DNA of 30,204 nt, from NCBI GenBank assembly GCA_900547595.1, contig URHE01000014.1, positions 1 to 30,204 on the forward strand, read 5' to 3'. Source of the stretch: an uncultured Desulfovibrio sp. GTDB lineage: Bacteria > Desulfobacterota > Desulfovibrionia > Desulfovibrionales > Desulfovibrionaceae. The notes under the pieces were generated by a model. The model was not told where the DNA came from. It worked only from the letters and a program-made list of their open reading frames with translations, and searched no databases. This document shows, piece after piece, positions 15,284 to 23,425 of this stretch (the stretch's first letter is position 1; each line of letters begins with the position of its first letter). A program made the translations under genes and the position numbers.

Positions 15284-16198
15284 ATGAAGACATCCATCCT
15301 TCAGACCATCGGCAAAACACCGCTGTTGCGGCTCAGGCTTTCCGCGGGACTGCCGGGAACGGTCTGGCTCAAGCTGGAAAACCGCAACCCCGGCGGTTCC
15401 ATCAAGGACAGGGTGGCCTTCCACTGTGTGGAACGCGCGCTTGTGCGTGGTGATGTGCGGCCCGGCGGGCTCATCGTCGAGGCTACCAGCGGCAATATGG
15501 GGATCGGCCTTGCCCTGGTGGCCGCCGTGCGCGGCCTGCGCTGCGTCCTGACCATGCCGGAATCCATGAGCCGCGAGCGGCGCGCCCTGTTGCGGGGCTA
15601 CGGGGCCGAGCTCGTCCTGACGCCCGCCGCCGGGGGCATGGCCGCCGCCGTGGCCGCCGCCCGGCGCCTGGCGGAAGAGCGCGGGGGCTGGCTTGTGGGC
15701 CAGTTCTCCAATCGTGACGCCGTGGCCGTGCATTACGCCACGACCGGGCCGGAGATACTCCACCGCAGTTGCGGCCGCATGGATGTTCTTGTGGCGGGCG
15801 TGGGCTCCGGCTCCTCCCTGACGGGCACGGGGCGCTGCCTCAAGGAGACCATCCCCGGCTTCCGGGTCATGGCCGTGGAGCCCGCGGACTCGCCCGTACT
15901 TTCGGGCGGCAAGGCCGGCCCCCACGCCATTCAGGGCATTGGCGCCGGTTTTGTGCCCGACATCCTTGACCGCTCCCTTCTTGACGAGATCCTGCTGGCC
16001 GATGCCGGGGAGGCCATGGCCGCCGCCCGGCGCCTCATGGCCGTGGATGGCGTGTGCGCGGGCATCTCCACCGGGGCCAATGTGGCCGCCGCCCTTGCCG
16101 TGGCGGCACGGCCCGAAATGGCGGGGAAGAATATCGTCACGTTTGCCTGCGATACCGGCGAGCGCTATCTTTCCACGCCGCTGTTTGACGCGGACTAG
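15284..16198 (+). CDS. PLP-dependent cysteine synthase family protein
   Basis: A 304-residue fold-type II PLP enzyme of the cysteine synthase/cystathionine beta-synthase family, making cysteine from an activated serine and sulfide. The PLP lysine lies in NPGGSIKDR (about residue 40). The phosphate loop is GVGSGSSLTG and the late PLP-contact motif is STGANVAAAL. The Asn loop reads TSGNMGIG, where cysteine synthases have TSGNTGIG; the Thr to Met change is next to the substrate carboxylate site. This may alter substrate (O-phosphoserine, homocysteine or other) or simply be tolerated. The length matches CysK. The start at 15284 has a GGAG nearby; the frame is open to 15014, but that part overlaps promoter sequence. 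It stands alone. Confidence 0.87.
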   Translation: MKTSILQTIGKTPLLRLRLSAGLPGTVWLKLENRNPGGSIKDRVAFHCVERALVRGDVRPGGLIVEATSGNMGIGLALVAAVRGLRCVLTMPESMSRERRALLRGYGAELVLTPAAGGMAAAVAAARRLAEERGGWLVGQFSNRDAVAVHYATTGPEILHRSCGRMDVLVAGVGSGSSLTGTGRCLKETIPGFRVMAVEPADSPVLSGGKAGPHAIQGIGAGFVPDILDRSLLDEILLADAGEAMAAARRLMAVDGVCAGISTGANVAAALAVAARPEMAGKNIVTFACDTGERYLSTPLFDAD

Positions 16199-16223
16199 GC
16201 TCGGGCCTCATTAAAAAATAGTT

Positions 16224-16304
16224 TTTCCGCCGACCGCCCGAAGCGGAGCGAAGGGCGGGGGCCGTTGCCGCGAGGCTCCTGAGAAATTGAATTTTTTGCG
16301 CCGG
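16224..16304 (-). repeat. Dispersed intergenic repeat, copy 1
   Basis: Read on the minus strand this 81-base stretch aligns with 26106-26188 on the plus strand along its whole length. The best block (CCCCGCCCTTCGCTCCGCTT onward) matches at 24 of 27 positions, and AAAAATTC and AGGA blocks also match. It forms an inverted repeat, CCGCCC with GGGCGG, on the plus strand (16234-16258). It lies between the cysteine synthase gene and uvrA. Confidence 0.65.
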
Positions 16305-16374
16305 TTCGGAAAGAGCCCCCGGGTGTCCGTGCCTGCGCCCGGGCCGGTCTTGCCAACATGAGGGCAGTGCTTAG

Positions 16375-19300
16375 ATGGGGATGATGAACATGACGCCAAC
16401 GTCCGGCAAGACCCGGCAGGCAGAGGGCCGCAGCCCCTGCATCCATATCGAGAACGCGCGCCAGCACAACCTCAAGAACGTCAGTCTCGACATCCCGCGT
16501 GACGAGCTTGTGGTGATCTGCGGGCCGTCCGGCTCGGGCAAGTCCACTCTGGCCTTTGACATCGTCTATGCCGAGGGGCAGCGCCGCTATGTGGAATCGC
16601 TTTCCACCTACGCCCGCCAGTTTTTGCCCCAGATGGACAAGCCGGACGTGGGAAAGATCGAGGGGCTCTCGCCGGCCATTTCTCTGGAGCAGCAGGGAAT
16701 GTCCCGGAATCCGCGCTCCACGGTGGGCACGGTCACGGAAATCTATGATTTTCTGCGCGTCTTTTTTGCCCGGCTCGGTACCACCTGGTGCCCCCGGTGC
16801 GGCCGTCCCATCGAGGCCCGCGCCGCCGATGAGATCATCGCGGACATCCTCGGGTTGCCGCAAGGCGAGAAATTCATGCTGCTCGCCCCGCTGGTGGAGC
16901 TACAAAAGGGCACGCATCAGGACCTGCTGAAAAAACTCCGGGCGGAAGGCTTTTCACGGGTGCGCGTCGATGGCGTGTTCCATACGCTGGACGCCGTCCC
17001 CTCCCTGGAAAAGAACAGGAAGCACTCCATCGATCTGGTGGTGGACAGGCTGGTGAACAAGGAGGGCATCCGGGGGCGCCTGGCCGACTCCGTGGAGCTG
17101 GCCCTGCGCCATGGCGAGGGACGGCTCGTGCTGCACCTGCCCGAGCGCCCCGAGGCCGAGCGCGACCAGATACATTCCACGACCTCCGTGTGCCCGGTGT
17201 GCCGCATCTCGCTCCCGGCGCCCAGTCCCCAGCTTTTTTCCTTCAACGGACCGCAAGGGGCGTGCCCGCGCTGCGTGGGACTGGGCACGGTGGATTATTT
17301 TGAGCCCCGGCTCATCGCGCCCAACCGCGGGCTTTCACTCACCGGCGGCGCGCTGTTGCCGTGGGCGCAGCCGCGCGCGCTCGCGCGGTACCAGACCGCC
17401 CTGGCCGCCCTGGGCAAGCGTTTCGGCTTTACCCTTGCCACGCCGCTGGAGCGGTTTTCCGACGCGGCGCTTGCCGCGCTTTTTTACGGTGAGGACGAGG
17501 AGGGGCGCCCCGCCGCCGGTTCGCTGGGCTTGCGCCGGAACTGGATGGGCGGCGTCGTGGCCCTGGGCGCCGCCGGCGACCATCAGAGCGGGAATTTTGT
17601 CGAGGCGCAGCGCATCCAGAGTTCACTGGCGGTCAGCGACAAGCGCTGGCCCGGCGTGATCCCGCTGCTGGAAAAAGGCATGCAGTACGGCGACGCCTGG
17701 CGCGAGGAGCTGGCGCGCTTCCGGCAGTCCTGCGACTGCCCGGACTGCCGCGGCGCGCGGCTGCGGCCGGAGGCTCTGGCCGTGCGCGTGGAGGACCTGA
17801 ACATCGCCGGGTTCTGCGCCCTGCCTGTGGACAGGGCCCTGAAGTGGCTCCGGGAACGCCACTTCACGGGGCGCCGCGCCCTGATCGCCGGGCCGCTGCT
17901 CAAGGAGCTGGAGTTCCGCCTTTCCTTTCTCGGCAATGTGGGGCTGGACTATCTTTCCCTGGGCCGTTCCATGAGCACGCTCTCCGGCGGCGAGGCGCAG
18001 CGCATCCGCCTGGCCTCCCAGCTGGGGTCCGGCCTGGTGGGAGTGACCTATGTGCTCGACGAACCCTCCATCGGGCTGCACCCGCGCGACAACGAACGCC
18101 TGCTGGGCACGCTCCGCTCCCTGCAGCGGCGCGGCAATACGGTGCTGGTGGTGGAGCATGACGAGGCCACCATCTGCGAGGCGGATACGGTCATCGAACT
18201 GGGGCCGGGCTCGGGCGCGCACGGCGGCGAGATCATGTTTCAGGGCCCGGTGGAAAAACTGCTGGGCGAGGCGGATACCCTGACGGCCCGCTACCTGCGC
18301 GGCGACGAGACCATCCCCCTGCCGGACGCCCGGCGCGAACCCAGGGGCGAACTGGTGCTCCGCAAGGTGACCACCAACAACCTGCGCGGCATCGACTGCC
18401 GCATCCCCCTGGGCGTGCTCACCTGCGTCACCGGGGTGTCAGGTTCGGGCAAAAGCTCTCTGGTGGTGGATACGCTCTACAAGCATCTGGCCCTGGGGCT
18501 CGGCCTGCGCGTGGACCAGCCCGGCGCCATCGGCGGCCTGTCCTACGAGGGCGGCGCCGCGCCCATCGAGCGCATCGTGGCCATCGACCAGACGCCCATC
18601 GGCCGCACGCCGCGTTCCAACCCCGCCACCTATACCAAGATATTCGACGAGATACGCACCATCTTTGCCATGACGCAGGACGCGCGCAAGCGCGGCTACA
18701 AGCCCGGGCGCTTCAGCTTCAATGTGCATGGCGGCCGCTGCGAAGCCTGCGGCGGCGACGGCCAGATCCGGGTGGAGATGCACTTTCTGCCGGATGTCTA
18801 TGTCACCTGCGATGTCTGCCAGGGCAGGCGCTACAACCATGAGACGCTGGAAGTCCGCTACAAGGGCCTGAACATCGCCGAGGTGCTGGACCTCACCGTA
18901 AGCCAGGCGCGGAAGCTCTTCGAGAGCTATCCCGGGCTGGAACGGCGCCTGGCCGTGCTGGAAGAGGTGGGCCTTGGCTACCTGCGCCTGGGACAGCCCG
19001 CCACCACACTTTCGGGCGGCGAGGCGCAGCGGATCAAAATCTCGCGCGAGCTGGGCAAGCGCTCCCTGCCGGGCACGCTCTATATCCTTGACGAGCCCAC
19101 CACGGGTCTGCACATGCACGAGGTGGGAAAACTCATCAGGGTGCTGCACGCGCTGGTGGACAAGGGCGCCAGCGTGGTGGTCATCGAGCACAATACGGAC
19201 ATGATCCTTGCGGCGGACCATGTGCTGGACATGGGCCCCGGCGGCGGCGAAAACGGGGGGCTCATCGTTTCTTCCGGAACGCCGGAGGCCATTGTGGCGG

Positions 19301-19389
19301 ACCCGGCATCCGTCACCGGGCGTTTCCTCATGCAGGAGCGCACGGAACGGCTCAGACGGCGGAGAAACCCCGGGAGCGCCAGGGGCTGA
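16375..19389 (+). CDS. uvrA: Excinuclease ABC subunit A
   Basis: A 1004-residue DNA damage recognition ATPase of nucleotide excision repair, acting with UvrB and UvrC. Two ABC ATPase modules are complete: Walker A GPSGSGKST (about residue 50) and GVSGSGKSS (about 687), and signatures TLSGGEAQRIRLA and TLSGGEAQRIKIS, each followed by a DEP-type Walker B. Zinc modules are present: CPVC with CPRC, and CEAC with CDVC. It is longer than E. coli UvrA (940), with about 25 extra N-terminal residues and a basic C-terminal tail (ERLRRRRNPGSARG). The start is uncertain: ATGs at 16375, 16381, 16384 and 16390 are all in frame and no clear ribosome site singles one out. It is transcribed alone. Confidence 0.96.
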   Translation: MGMMNMTPTSGKTRQAEGRSPCIHIENARQHNLKNVSLDIPRDELVVICGPSGSGKSTLAFDIVYAEGQRRYVESLSTYARQFLPQMDKPDVGKIEGLSPAISLEQQGMSRNPRSTVGTVTEIYDFLRVFFARLGTTWCPRCGRPIEARAADEIIADILGLPQGEKFMLLAPLVELQKGTHQDLLKKLRAEGFSRVRVDGVFHTLDAVPSLEKNRKHSIDLVVDRLVNKEGIRGRLADSVELALRHGEGRLVLHLPERPEAERDQIHSTTSVCPVCRISLPAPSPQLFSFNGPQGACPRCVGLGTVDYFEPRLIAPNRGLSLTGGALLPWAQPRALARYQTALAALGKRFGFTLATPLERFSDAALAALFYGEDEEGRPAAGSLGLRRNWMGGVVALGAAGDHQSGNFVEAQRIQSSLAVSDKRWPGVIPLLEKGMQYGDAWREELARFRQSCDCPDCRGARLRPEALAVRVEDLNIAGFCALPVDRALKWLRERHFTGRRALIAGPLLKELEFRLSFLGNVGLDYLSLGRSMSTLSGGEAQRIRLASQLGSGLVGVTYVLDEPSIGLHPRDNERLLGTLRSLQRRGNTVLVVEHDEATICEADTVIELGPGSGAHGGEIMFQGPVEKLLGEADTLTARYLRGDETIPLPDARREPRGELVLRKVTTNNLRGIDCRIPLGVLTCVTGVSGSGKSSLVVDTLYKHLALGLGLRVDQPGAIGGLSYEGGAAPIERIVAIDQTPIGRTPRSNPATYTKIFDEIRTIFAMTQDARKRGYKPGRFSFNVHGGRCEACGGDGQIRVEMHFLPDVYVTCDVCQGRRYNHETLEVRYKGLNIAEVLDLTVSQARKLFESYPGLERRLAVLEEVGLGYLRLGQPATTLSGGEAQRIKISRELGKRSLPGTLYILDEPTTGLHMHEVGKLIRVLHALVDKGASVVVIEHNTDMILAADHVLDMGPGGGENGGLIVSSGTPEAIVADPASVTGRFLMQERTERLRRRRNPGSARG

Positions 19390-19393
19390 AAGG

Positions 19394-19428
19394 AAAGGGA
19401 CCCGGAGCCGCAGGCTCCGGGTCCCTTT
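19394..19428. terminator. Strong terminator after uvrA
   Basis: AAAGGGACCCGGAGCC (19394-19409) and its exact complement (19413-19428) form a 16-bp perfect stem with a GCA loop and a terminal TTT. It starts five bases after the uvrA stop and works in either direction. Confidence 0.85.
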
Positions 19429-19484
19429 GGTATGAGCGGGTCTCGTGGGGGTGAAATCCGGCGCCGCCCTTCATGTCGGAAGGG

Positions 19485-19554
19485 GATGCGCGGTGCGCGC
19501 ATCAGTAGCGCATGTTTCTGAGGAAACTATCTGCACGGCAGATAGTTCCCTCAG
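19485..19554. repeat. Two adjacent hairpins downstream of uvrA
   Basis: GATGCGCG and CGCGCATC (19485-19503) pair around GTG. Then CTGAGG-A-AACTATCTGC pairs with GCAGATAGTT-C-CCTCAG (19518-19554) around ACG, a 16-bp stem with one mismatch. Neither is followed by a T-run, and the second is AT-richer than its surroundings. They lie between the uvrA terminator and the convergent 93-residue gene. Function unknown. Confidence 0.6.
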
Positions 19555-19605
19555 GTCTCGCTGCCGCCATTGCGGCGCGGGCGTCTGCGTTCCGGAACGG
19601 GCGCG

Positions 19606-19887
19606 CTACTGGGGCGGCGCCTCGTCATCGGGCTGCACAAGCGCCAGCGCCAGCCGGGGAGCCGACAGGATCGGCCCTGACCGCCCCTCGCCCACGCGAT
19701 GGCGCACAAAGCCGGCCATGTCCAGCGCCACCGCCGCATCATTGGGAACGAAGCGGCTGGCGTTTTTGTTGTCCTTGAGAATGTCGAGGTATCTGTCGAT
19801 TTTTGAGAGGTCCTGATCGCTTCCGGGGGGCTCGTCGGGCCGCTTTATCAGCGGCACAAAAGATGTATGATTCAGAATCAGCGACAT
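19606..19887 (-). CDS. Hypothetical protein, 93 residues
   Basis: I do not recognise this protein. It has a polar, charged middle (DLSKIDRYLDILKDNKNASRF) with helix-like periodicity, then GFVRHRVGEGRSGPILSAPRL and an acidic tail ending PDDEAPPQ. No membrane helix, signal peptide or cysteine is present. The ATG at 19887 is preferred over the one at 19893, since AAGGAGG lies seven bases before it. It is a single gene on the minus strand between uvrA and the TRAP operon, with a perfect 16-bp palindrome (19943-19958, CCCGCGCATGCGCGGG) about 55 bases upstream. The good ribosome site is the main reason to call it a gene. Confidence 0.6.
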   Translation of the reverse strand: MSLILNHTSFVPLIKRPDEPPGSDQDLSKIDRYLDILKDNKNASRFVPNDAAVALDMAGFVRHRVGEGRSGPILSAPRLALALVQPDDEAPPQ

Positions 19888-19942
19888 GTCCATTCCTCCT
19901 TGAATGGTTCACTGCTTCCCTGCAGACGGATGGCGCCGAATT

Positions 19943-19958
19943 CCCGCGCATGCGCGGG
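19943..19958. repeat. Perfect 16-bp palindrome upstream of the 93-residue gene
   Basis: CCCGCGCATGCGCGGG equals its own reverse complement. It lies about 55 bases before the start at 19887. It could be an operator or a chance GC palindrome. Confidence 0.35.
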
Positions 19959-20050
19959 CCTCCTCTTTCCCCACTCAACATCGGTCTTATCGGCCGGAAA
20001 TGCGCGGCCATTAGGGCGTTTCTGAAAAATTCCCCGGGGTTTTCCGGTGA

Positions 20051-20088
20051 CGCCTCCGGCGGCTCCCCTGGGGGAACCGCCGGAGGCG
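20051..20088 (-). terminator. Hairpin at the end of the TRAP operon
   Basis: CGCCTCCGGCGG (20051-20062) and CCGCCGGAGGCG (20077-20088) form a perfect 12-bp stem, with a second inner stem TCCCC/GGGGA. It starts five bases beyond the dctM stop. No T-run follows directly; ATTTTTC comes about 25 bases later on the minus strand, so it may end transcription poorly or protect the mRNA 3' end. Confidence 0.6.
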
Positions 20089-20092
20089 GATC

Positions 20093-21370
20093 TCAGTGCA
20101 TGAGCGCGGGCAGGAAGGTGATGATGGACGGGAAGTAGGTCAGAAGGACCAGGTCCACCAGCAGCATGAGCAGATAGGGCATGACCTTGGCGGTCACCTT
20201 GTCGATGGAGATGCCGGTGATGGACGCCACCACGAAGAGGTCCAGCCCCACGGGCGGCGTGATGCAGCCGATGGCCAGGTTGACCACCATGAGCACGCCG
20301 AAGAACATGGGATCGATGCCCAGCCCGATGGCCACGGGCAGCAGGATGGGCGTGAGGATGACCACCGCCGCCGAGGCGTTGATGAGCGTGCCGATGAAGA
20401 GCAGGAGCACGTTGACGAGCATCAGGAACACCAGCGGGCTGTCCGTGAGCGTGGCGAAGCTCGCGGCCAGCATGTGCGGCACCTGGGCGTTGGTCAGAAT
20501 CCAGCCGAAGAGGTTGGCCGCGCCCACCACGAACATGATCATGGTGGTGTTGTAGGCCGCGCTGAGCAGGGTGCGCGGCAGGTCCCTGAGCGTGAGTTCG
20601 CGATAGATGAAGAAACCGACAAAGGCGCCGTACACCGCGGCCACGGCGGCGGCCTCGGTGGGCGTGAACATGCCGGAATAGATGCCGCCCAGGATGATGA
20701 CCGGCATCATGAGCGCCCAGAAGCATTCCCTGAAGGAGCGCGCCATGCGCCGGAGCGAGAACTGCCCCTCGCCCTTGTAGCCGTTCCGCTTGGAGATGAC
20801 CCAGCTCACCACGCACATGCTCACGCCCATGAGGATGCCGGGCACGAATCCGGCCATGAAGAGGTCGGCGATGGAGGTGTTGGCGATGGAGCCGTACACG
20901 ACCATGGTGATGGACGGCGGAATGACGATGCCTACGGTGCCGCCGCTGGCCACCACGGCCGCGGCGAAGGAGCGCGGGTAGCCGCGCCGCTCCATCTCGT
21001 CGATCATGGAGGCGCCGATGGCGGCCGTCGTGGCGGCGGAGGAGCCGGAGAGCGCGGCGAAGAACATGCCCGCCACGGCCACCACCAGGGCGAGGCCGCC
21101 GGCAAGCGCGCCCACAAGGGCCATGGAAAAGTCCACGATGCGCCTGGTGACGCCGCCCTCGCTCATGAAGGCCCCGGCCAGCATGAAGAACGGCACGGCC
21201 ATGAAGGAAAACGAATCCACGGATGTGAACATGCGCTGCACCACCACGATGAGCGGCATGTCCAGCACGGCATAGAGCACGATGGCGGACGAAAGCCCGA
21301 GGCCGACGCCGATGGACGCGCCCGTGGCGAGAATGAGCACAAAGGAGGTGAGAATGACCCAGAGCGTCAT
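20093..21370 (-). CDS. dctM: TRAP transporter large permease (DctM family)
   Basis: A 425-residue inner membrane protein with about twelve helices, the transport subunit of a tripartite ATP-independent periplasmic transporter driven by an ion gradient. Family motifs include PFFMLAGAFMSEGGVTRRIVDF near residues 60-80, SGSSAATTAAIG near 110, GTVGIVIPPSI near 145 and AIGCITPPVGLDLFV near 365. The length matches DctM (about 425). It is the last gene of the dctP-dctQ-dctM operon, starting nine bases after dctQ. The substrate is a small organic acid by family knowledge, not further defined. Confidence 0.95.
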   Translation of the reverse strand: MTLWVILTSFVLILATGASIGVGLGLSSAIVLYAVLDMPLIVVVQRMFTSVDSFSFMAVPFFMLAGAFMSEGGVTRRIVDFSMALVGALAGGLALVVAVAGMFFAALSGSSAATTAAIGASMIDEMERRGYPRSFAAAVVASGGTVGIVIPPSITMVVYGSIANTSIADLFMAGFVPGILMGVSMCVVSWVISKRNGYKGEGQFSLRRMARSFRECFWALMMPVIILGGIYSGMFTPTEAAAVAAVYGAFVGFFIYRELTLRDLPRTLLSAAYNTTMIMFVVGAANLFGWILTNAQVPHMLAASFATLTDSPLVFLMLVNVLLLFIGTLINASAAVVILTPILLPVAIGLGIDPMFFGVLMVVNLAIGCITPPVGLDLFVVASITGISIDKVTAKVMPYLLMLLVDLVLLTYFPSIITFLPALMH

Positions 21371-21379
21371 GACGACCTC

Positions 21380-21859
21380 CTATTTCGTCTCTGCCGCGGG
21401 CGTGCGGAGGACAGTGGCGAGGTTGACAAGAACATAGATGAGCATGACGGCGCAGCCGAAGGGAATGACCACATAGACCCAGGACATGGGGATCATCATG
21501 GCCGGGGAGGTCTGGAACCGGGCGAGCACGACCATGCGGGCGCCTTCCCAGACCATGATGCCGAGAAAGACGATGCTGAACACATCGGCGCAGATATTGA
21601 GAAATTTCAGCGTCGCGCCCCTGACGCGGCTCGTCAGCGTCTCGATGCACATGTGGCCGCCGTGGCGGGCCACCAGGGGGAGCGAGAGAAATACCACCCA
21701 GACGAAGAGATAGCGCGCCAGTTCTTCGCCGAAATAGGGCGTCCAGCCGAAAACGTAGCGTGTGATGACCTGGCCGAATACCAGCAGGAGCATGGCCCCG
21801 TTGGCGAGGATGACGAGCGCCTTGAGCACGGCGTCCAGCGCGTTGAAAAGTCTGGTCAT
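21380..21859 (-). CDS. dctQ: TRAP transporter small permease (DctQ family)
   Basis: A 159-residue membrane protein with four helices. The DctQ signature is clear: QVITRYVFGWTPYFGEELARYLFVWVVFL, in two runs near residues 30-58, then RHGGHMCIE. It pairs with DctM in the inner membrane and interacts with the periplasmic binding protein. The start at 21859 has GGAGA upstream; a frame open to 22282 overlaps dctP and is not real. It lies 139 bases after dctP, a gap that holds a strong hairpin. Confidence 0.92.
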   Translation of the reverse strand: MTRLFNALDAVLKALVILANGAMLLLVFGQVITRYVFGWTPYFGEELARYLFVWVVFLSLPLVARHGGHMCIETLTSRVRGATLKFLNICADVFSIVFLGIMVWEGARMVVLARFQTSPAMMIPMSWVYVVIPFGCAVMLIYVLVNLATVLRTPAAETK

Positions 21860-21911
21860 GGAAATCTCCGTTGCATGGGTCGTTGGGAATGGGGACGGCT
21901 GCGCGCCGACG

Positions 21912-21936
21912 GCGCGCTCCCTGTTTTGGAGCGCGC
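21912..21936 (-). repeat. Hairpin between dctP and dctQ
   Basis: GCGCGCTCC (21912-21920) and GGAGCGCGC (21928-21936) form a perfect 9-bp stem with a seven-base loop. It follows dctP and precedes dctQ, where a stem-loop could end some transcripts or stabilise the dctP mRNA so that the binding protein is made in excess. Confidence 0.55.
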
Positions 21937-21998
21937 GCCGCCGGCGGCGTGTCGGGATGCACCGGGATCGTGCCTTCCCGGAGCGTCGGGACATGTCC

Positions 21999-22970
21999 CT
22001 ACTTGATGTCCTGGATGGCCTTGATGTTCTTGTCGCCGAAGCGCTTGGTGTAGATGTCCCACACCGGGCGCGTGGCCTTGGCGAACGCTTCCTTGTCCAC
22101 GTCGTCGTTGACCTGGGTGGTGCCGCTGTCCTTGATCTGCTGGAGGAACTTGCCCTCAAGGTCGCGGCAGAGCTGGCGCTCCCAGTCGCGGGTGTCCTCG
22201 GCGGCCTTCCTGAGGATCTGCTGCTGTTCGGGCGTGAGCTTGTTCCAGGCCGTCTTACTGATGAGCAGCGGCTCGGAGGCATAGGTGTGCCCGGAAAGCG
22301 AGAGATACTTCTGCACCTCGTTGAAGCGCTTGGTGGCGATGTGCGCCAGCGGATTCTCCTGCCCGTCGATGACGCCCTTCTGGAGCGCGGTGTACAGCTC
22401 GCTCATGGCCATGGGCGTGGGGCTCGCGCCAAGGGACTTCATCATCTCGATGTAGACGGGCTGCTCCATGACGCGGAACTTGAGGCCCTTCATGTCCGCC
22501 GGGGTCTTGATGGGCCGGGCGTTGTTGGTCATGTGGCGCACGCCGTTCTCCCAGATGGCGAGGGTGATCATGCCGCGGTCCTCGCCCTTCTTGGCCAGGT
22601 CCATGCCCACAGTGTCCAGCGCCTTGTAGGCGTGGTTCACGTCGCGGAAGATGAAGGGCAGGTCAAAGACCGCCACTTCGGGCACAAAGTTGCCGAGCAC
22701 GGCGGTGCCCGTCAGGGTCATGTCAACGGTGCCGAAGCCGAGACCTTCCACAAGGTCGCGCTGGTTGCCCAGCTGGCTGGAGGGATAGACCTTGATGTCG
22801 ATCTCGCCGTTGCTGCGTTCCTTGACGAGTTTGGCAAAGTGGTCGGCGCCCTGGCCGTAGGGATTTTCAGGCTCGGCGATGTGGCCGAGCTTGAGCGTGA
22901 CCGGAGCCGCCATGGTCAGGGACGCGCCGAGCAGCAGGGCCGCGACGGCGCCGGAAATGGTACGGAACAT
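21999..22970 (-). CDS. dctP: TRAP transporter substrate-binding protein (DctP family)
   Basis: A 323-residue periplasmic binding protein. A signal peptide occupies about residues 1-22 (cleavage after TMA). The mature protein begins VTLKLGHIAEPENPYGQGADHFA, a DctP family start split here by the usual Glu-Asn-Pro turn. The substrate-contact Arg is in KGLKFRVMEQPVY, followed by ELYTALQKGVIDGQENP, both hallmarks of the family. The start at 22970 has GGAGGAAG at good distance; the frame to 23033 adds an implausible N-terminus. It is the first transporter gene, 59 bases downstream of the XRE regulator on the same strand, which might therefore be co-transcribed. Confidence 0.94.
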   Translation of the reverse strand: MFRTISGAVAALLLGASLTMAAPVTLKLGHIAEPENPYGQGADHFAKLVKERSNGEIDIKVYPSSQLGNQRDLVEGLGFGTVDMTLTGTAVLGNFVPEVAVFDLPFIFRDVNHAYKALDTVGMDLAKKGEDRGMITLAIWENGVRHMTNNARPIKTPADMKGLKFRVMEQPVYIEMMKSLGASPTPMAMSELYTALQKGVIDGQENPLAHIATKRFNEVQKYLSLSGHTYASEPLLISKTAWNKLTPEQQQILRKAAEDTRDWERQLCRDLEGKFLQQIKDSGTTQVNDDVDKEAFAKATRPVWDIYTKRFGDKNIKAIQDIK

Positions 22971-23029
22971 GCGCTTCCTCCATGTGGTATGAATGCGCGC
23001 CCGAAATGGCGCATATGCAGGGTACTGAA

Positions 23030-23377
23030 TCAAGCTTTATCCCCTGCGCGTTTTTCTGGCAAGGGGGTACCCGCGGCAATCGTGAGACATCCGCGGCCCA
23101 TGGAGGCGTTGCCATCGGAGAGCGTGGGCTCCCGCGGGGGGGACTCAAGCCGGAGCATCACCCGCCGCAGGAGTTCTTCTGGGCGTATGCCCAGACTTCG
23201 GGCCAGCAGGATCGTTGCGGTGAGCGAGGGCTGCCGTTTTCCGGTTTCCAGGAGGCAGATATAGACATTGGTCGCCCCGATGGCGTCCGCCACCTGCTCC
23301 TGCGAAAGGCCGGCGTTCCTTCGCGCTTCCGAAATGATTTTACCAAAGATATTGGGAAGTTCTGCGACACTGTTCAT
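23030..23377 (-). CDS. XRE-family helix-turn-helix regulator
   Basis: A 115-residue DNA-binding protein. The Cro/CI-type helix-turn-helix covers about residues 10-65: IISEARRNAGLSQEQVADA, then IGATNVYICLLETGKRQPSL and TILLARSLGIRPEELL. The remaining 45 residues are unlike any domain I know. The ATG at 23377 begins the conserved region; a TTG at 23419 is a possible longer start, but no ribosome site is seen for either. Two perfect direct repeats (23377-23390 and 23412-23425) cover its start and upstream region, which suggests autoregulation and control of the divergent lipoprotein gene. It could also regulate the TRAP operon just downstream. Confidence 0.85.
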   Translation of the reverse strand: MNSVAELPNIFGKIISEARRNAGLSQEQVADAIGATNVYICLLETGKRQPSLTATILLARSLGIRPEELLRRVMLRLESPPREPTLSDGNASMGRGCLTIAAGTPLPEKRAGDKA

Positions 23378-23425
23378 TAAACAATAGTATGAGGCACACT
23401 TGTCAAAATCTTTAAACAATAGTAT
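23377..23425. promoter_or_regulatory. Two 14-bp direct repeats, probable operators
   Basis: TTAAACAATAGTAT occurs exactly at 23377-23390 and 23412-23425, 35 bases apart start to start. The first touches the regulator start codon; the second sits in the spacer and -10 of the plus-strand promoter. The spacing is between three and four helical turns. Confidence 0.6.

Noticed and set aside
16375..16400. Promoter TTGCCA with -10 TAGATG immediately before uvrA
   Set aside because: The -10 would overlap the first possible start codon, leaving no leader; too weak to list as a feature.
20096..22006. 636-residue open frame on the plus strand
   Set aside because: Antisense to dctM and dctQ and almost entirely His, Glu, Asp, Gly; it mirrors the hydrophobic codons of the real genes.
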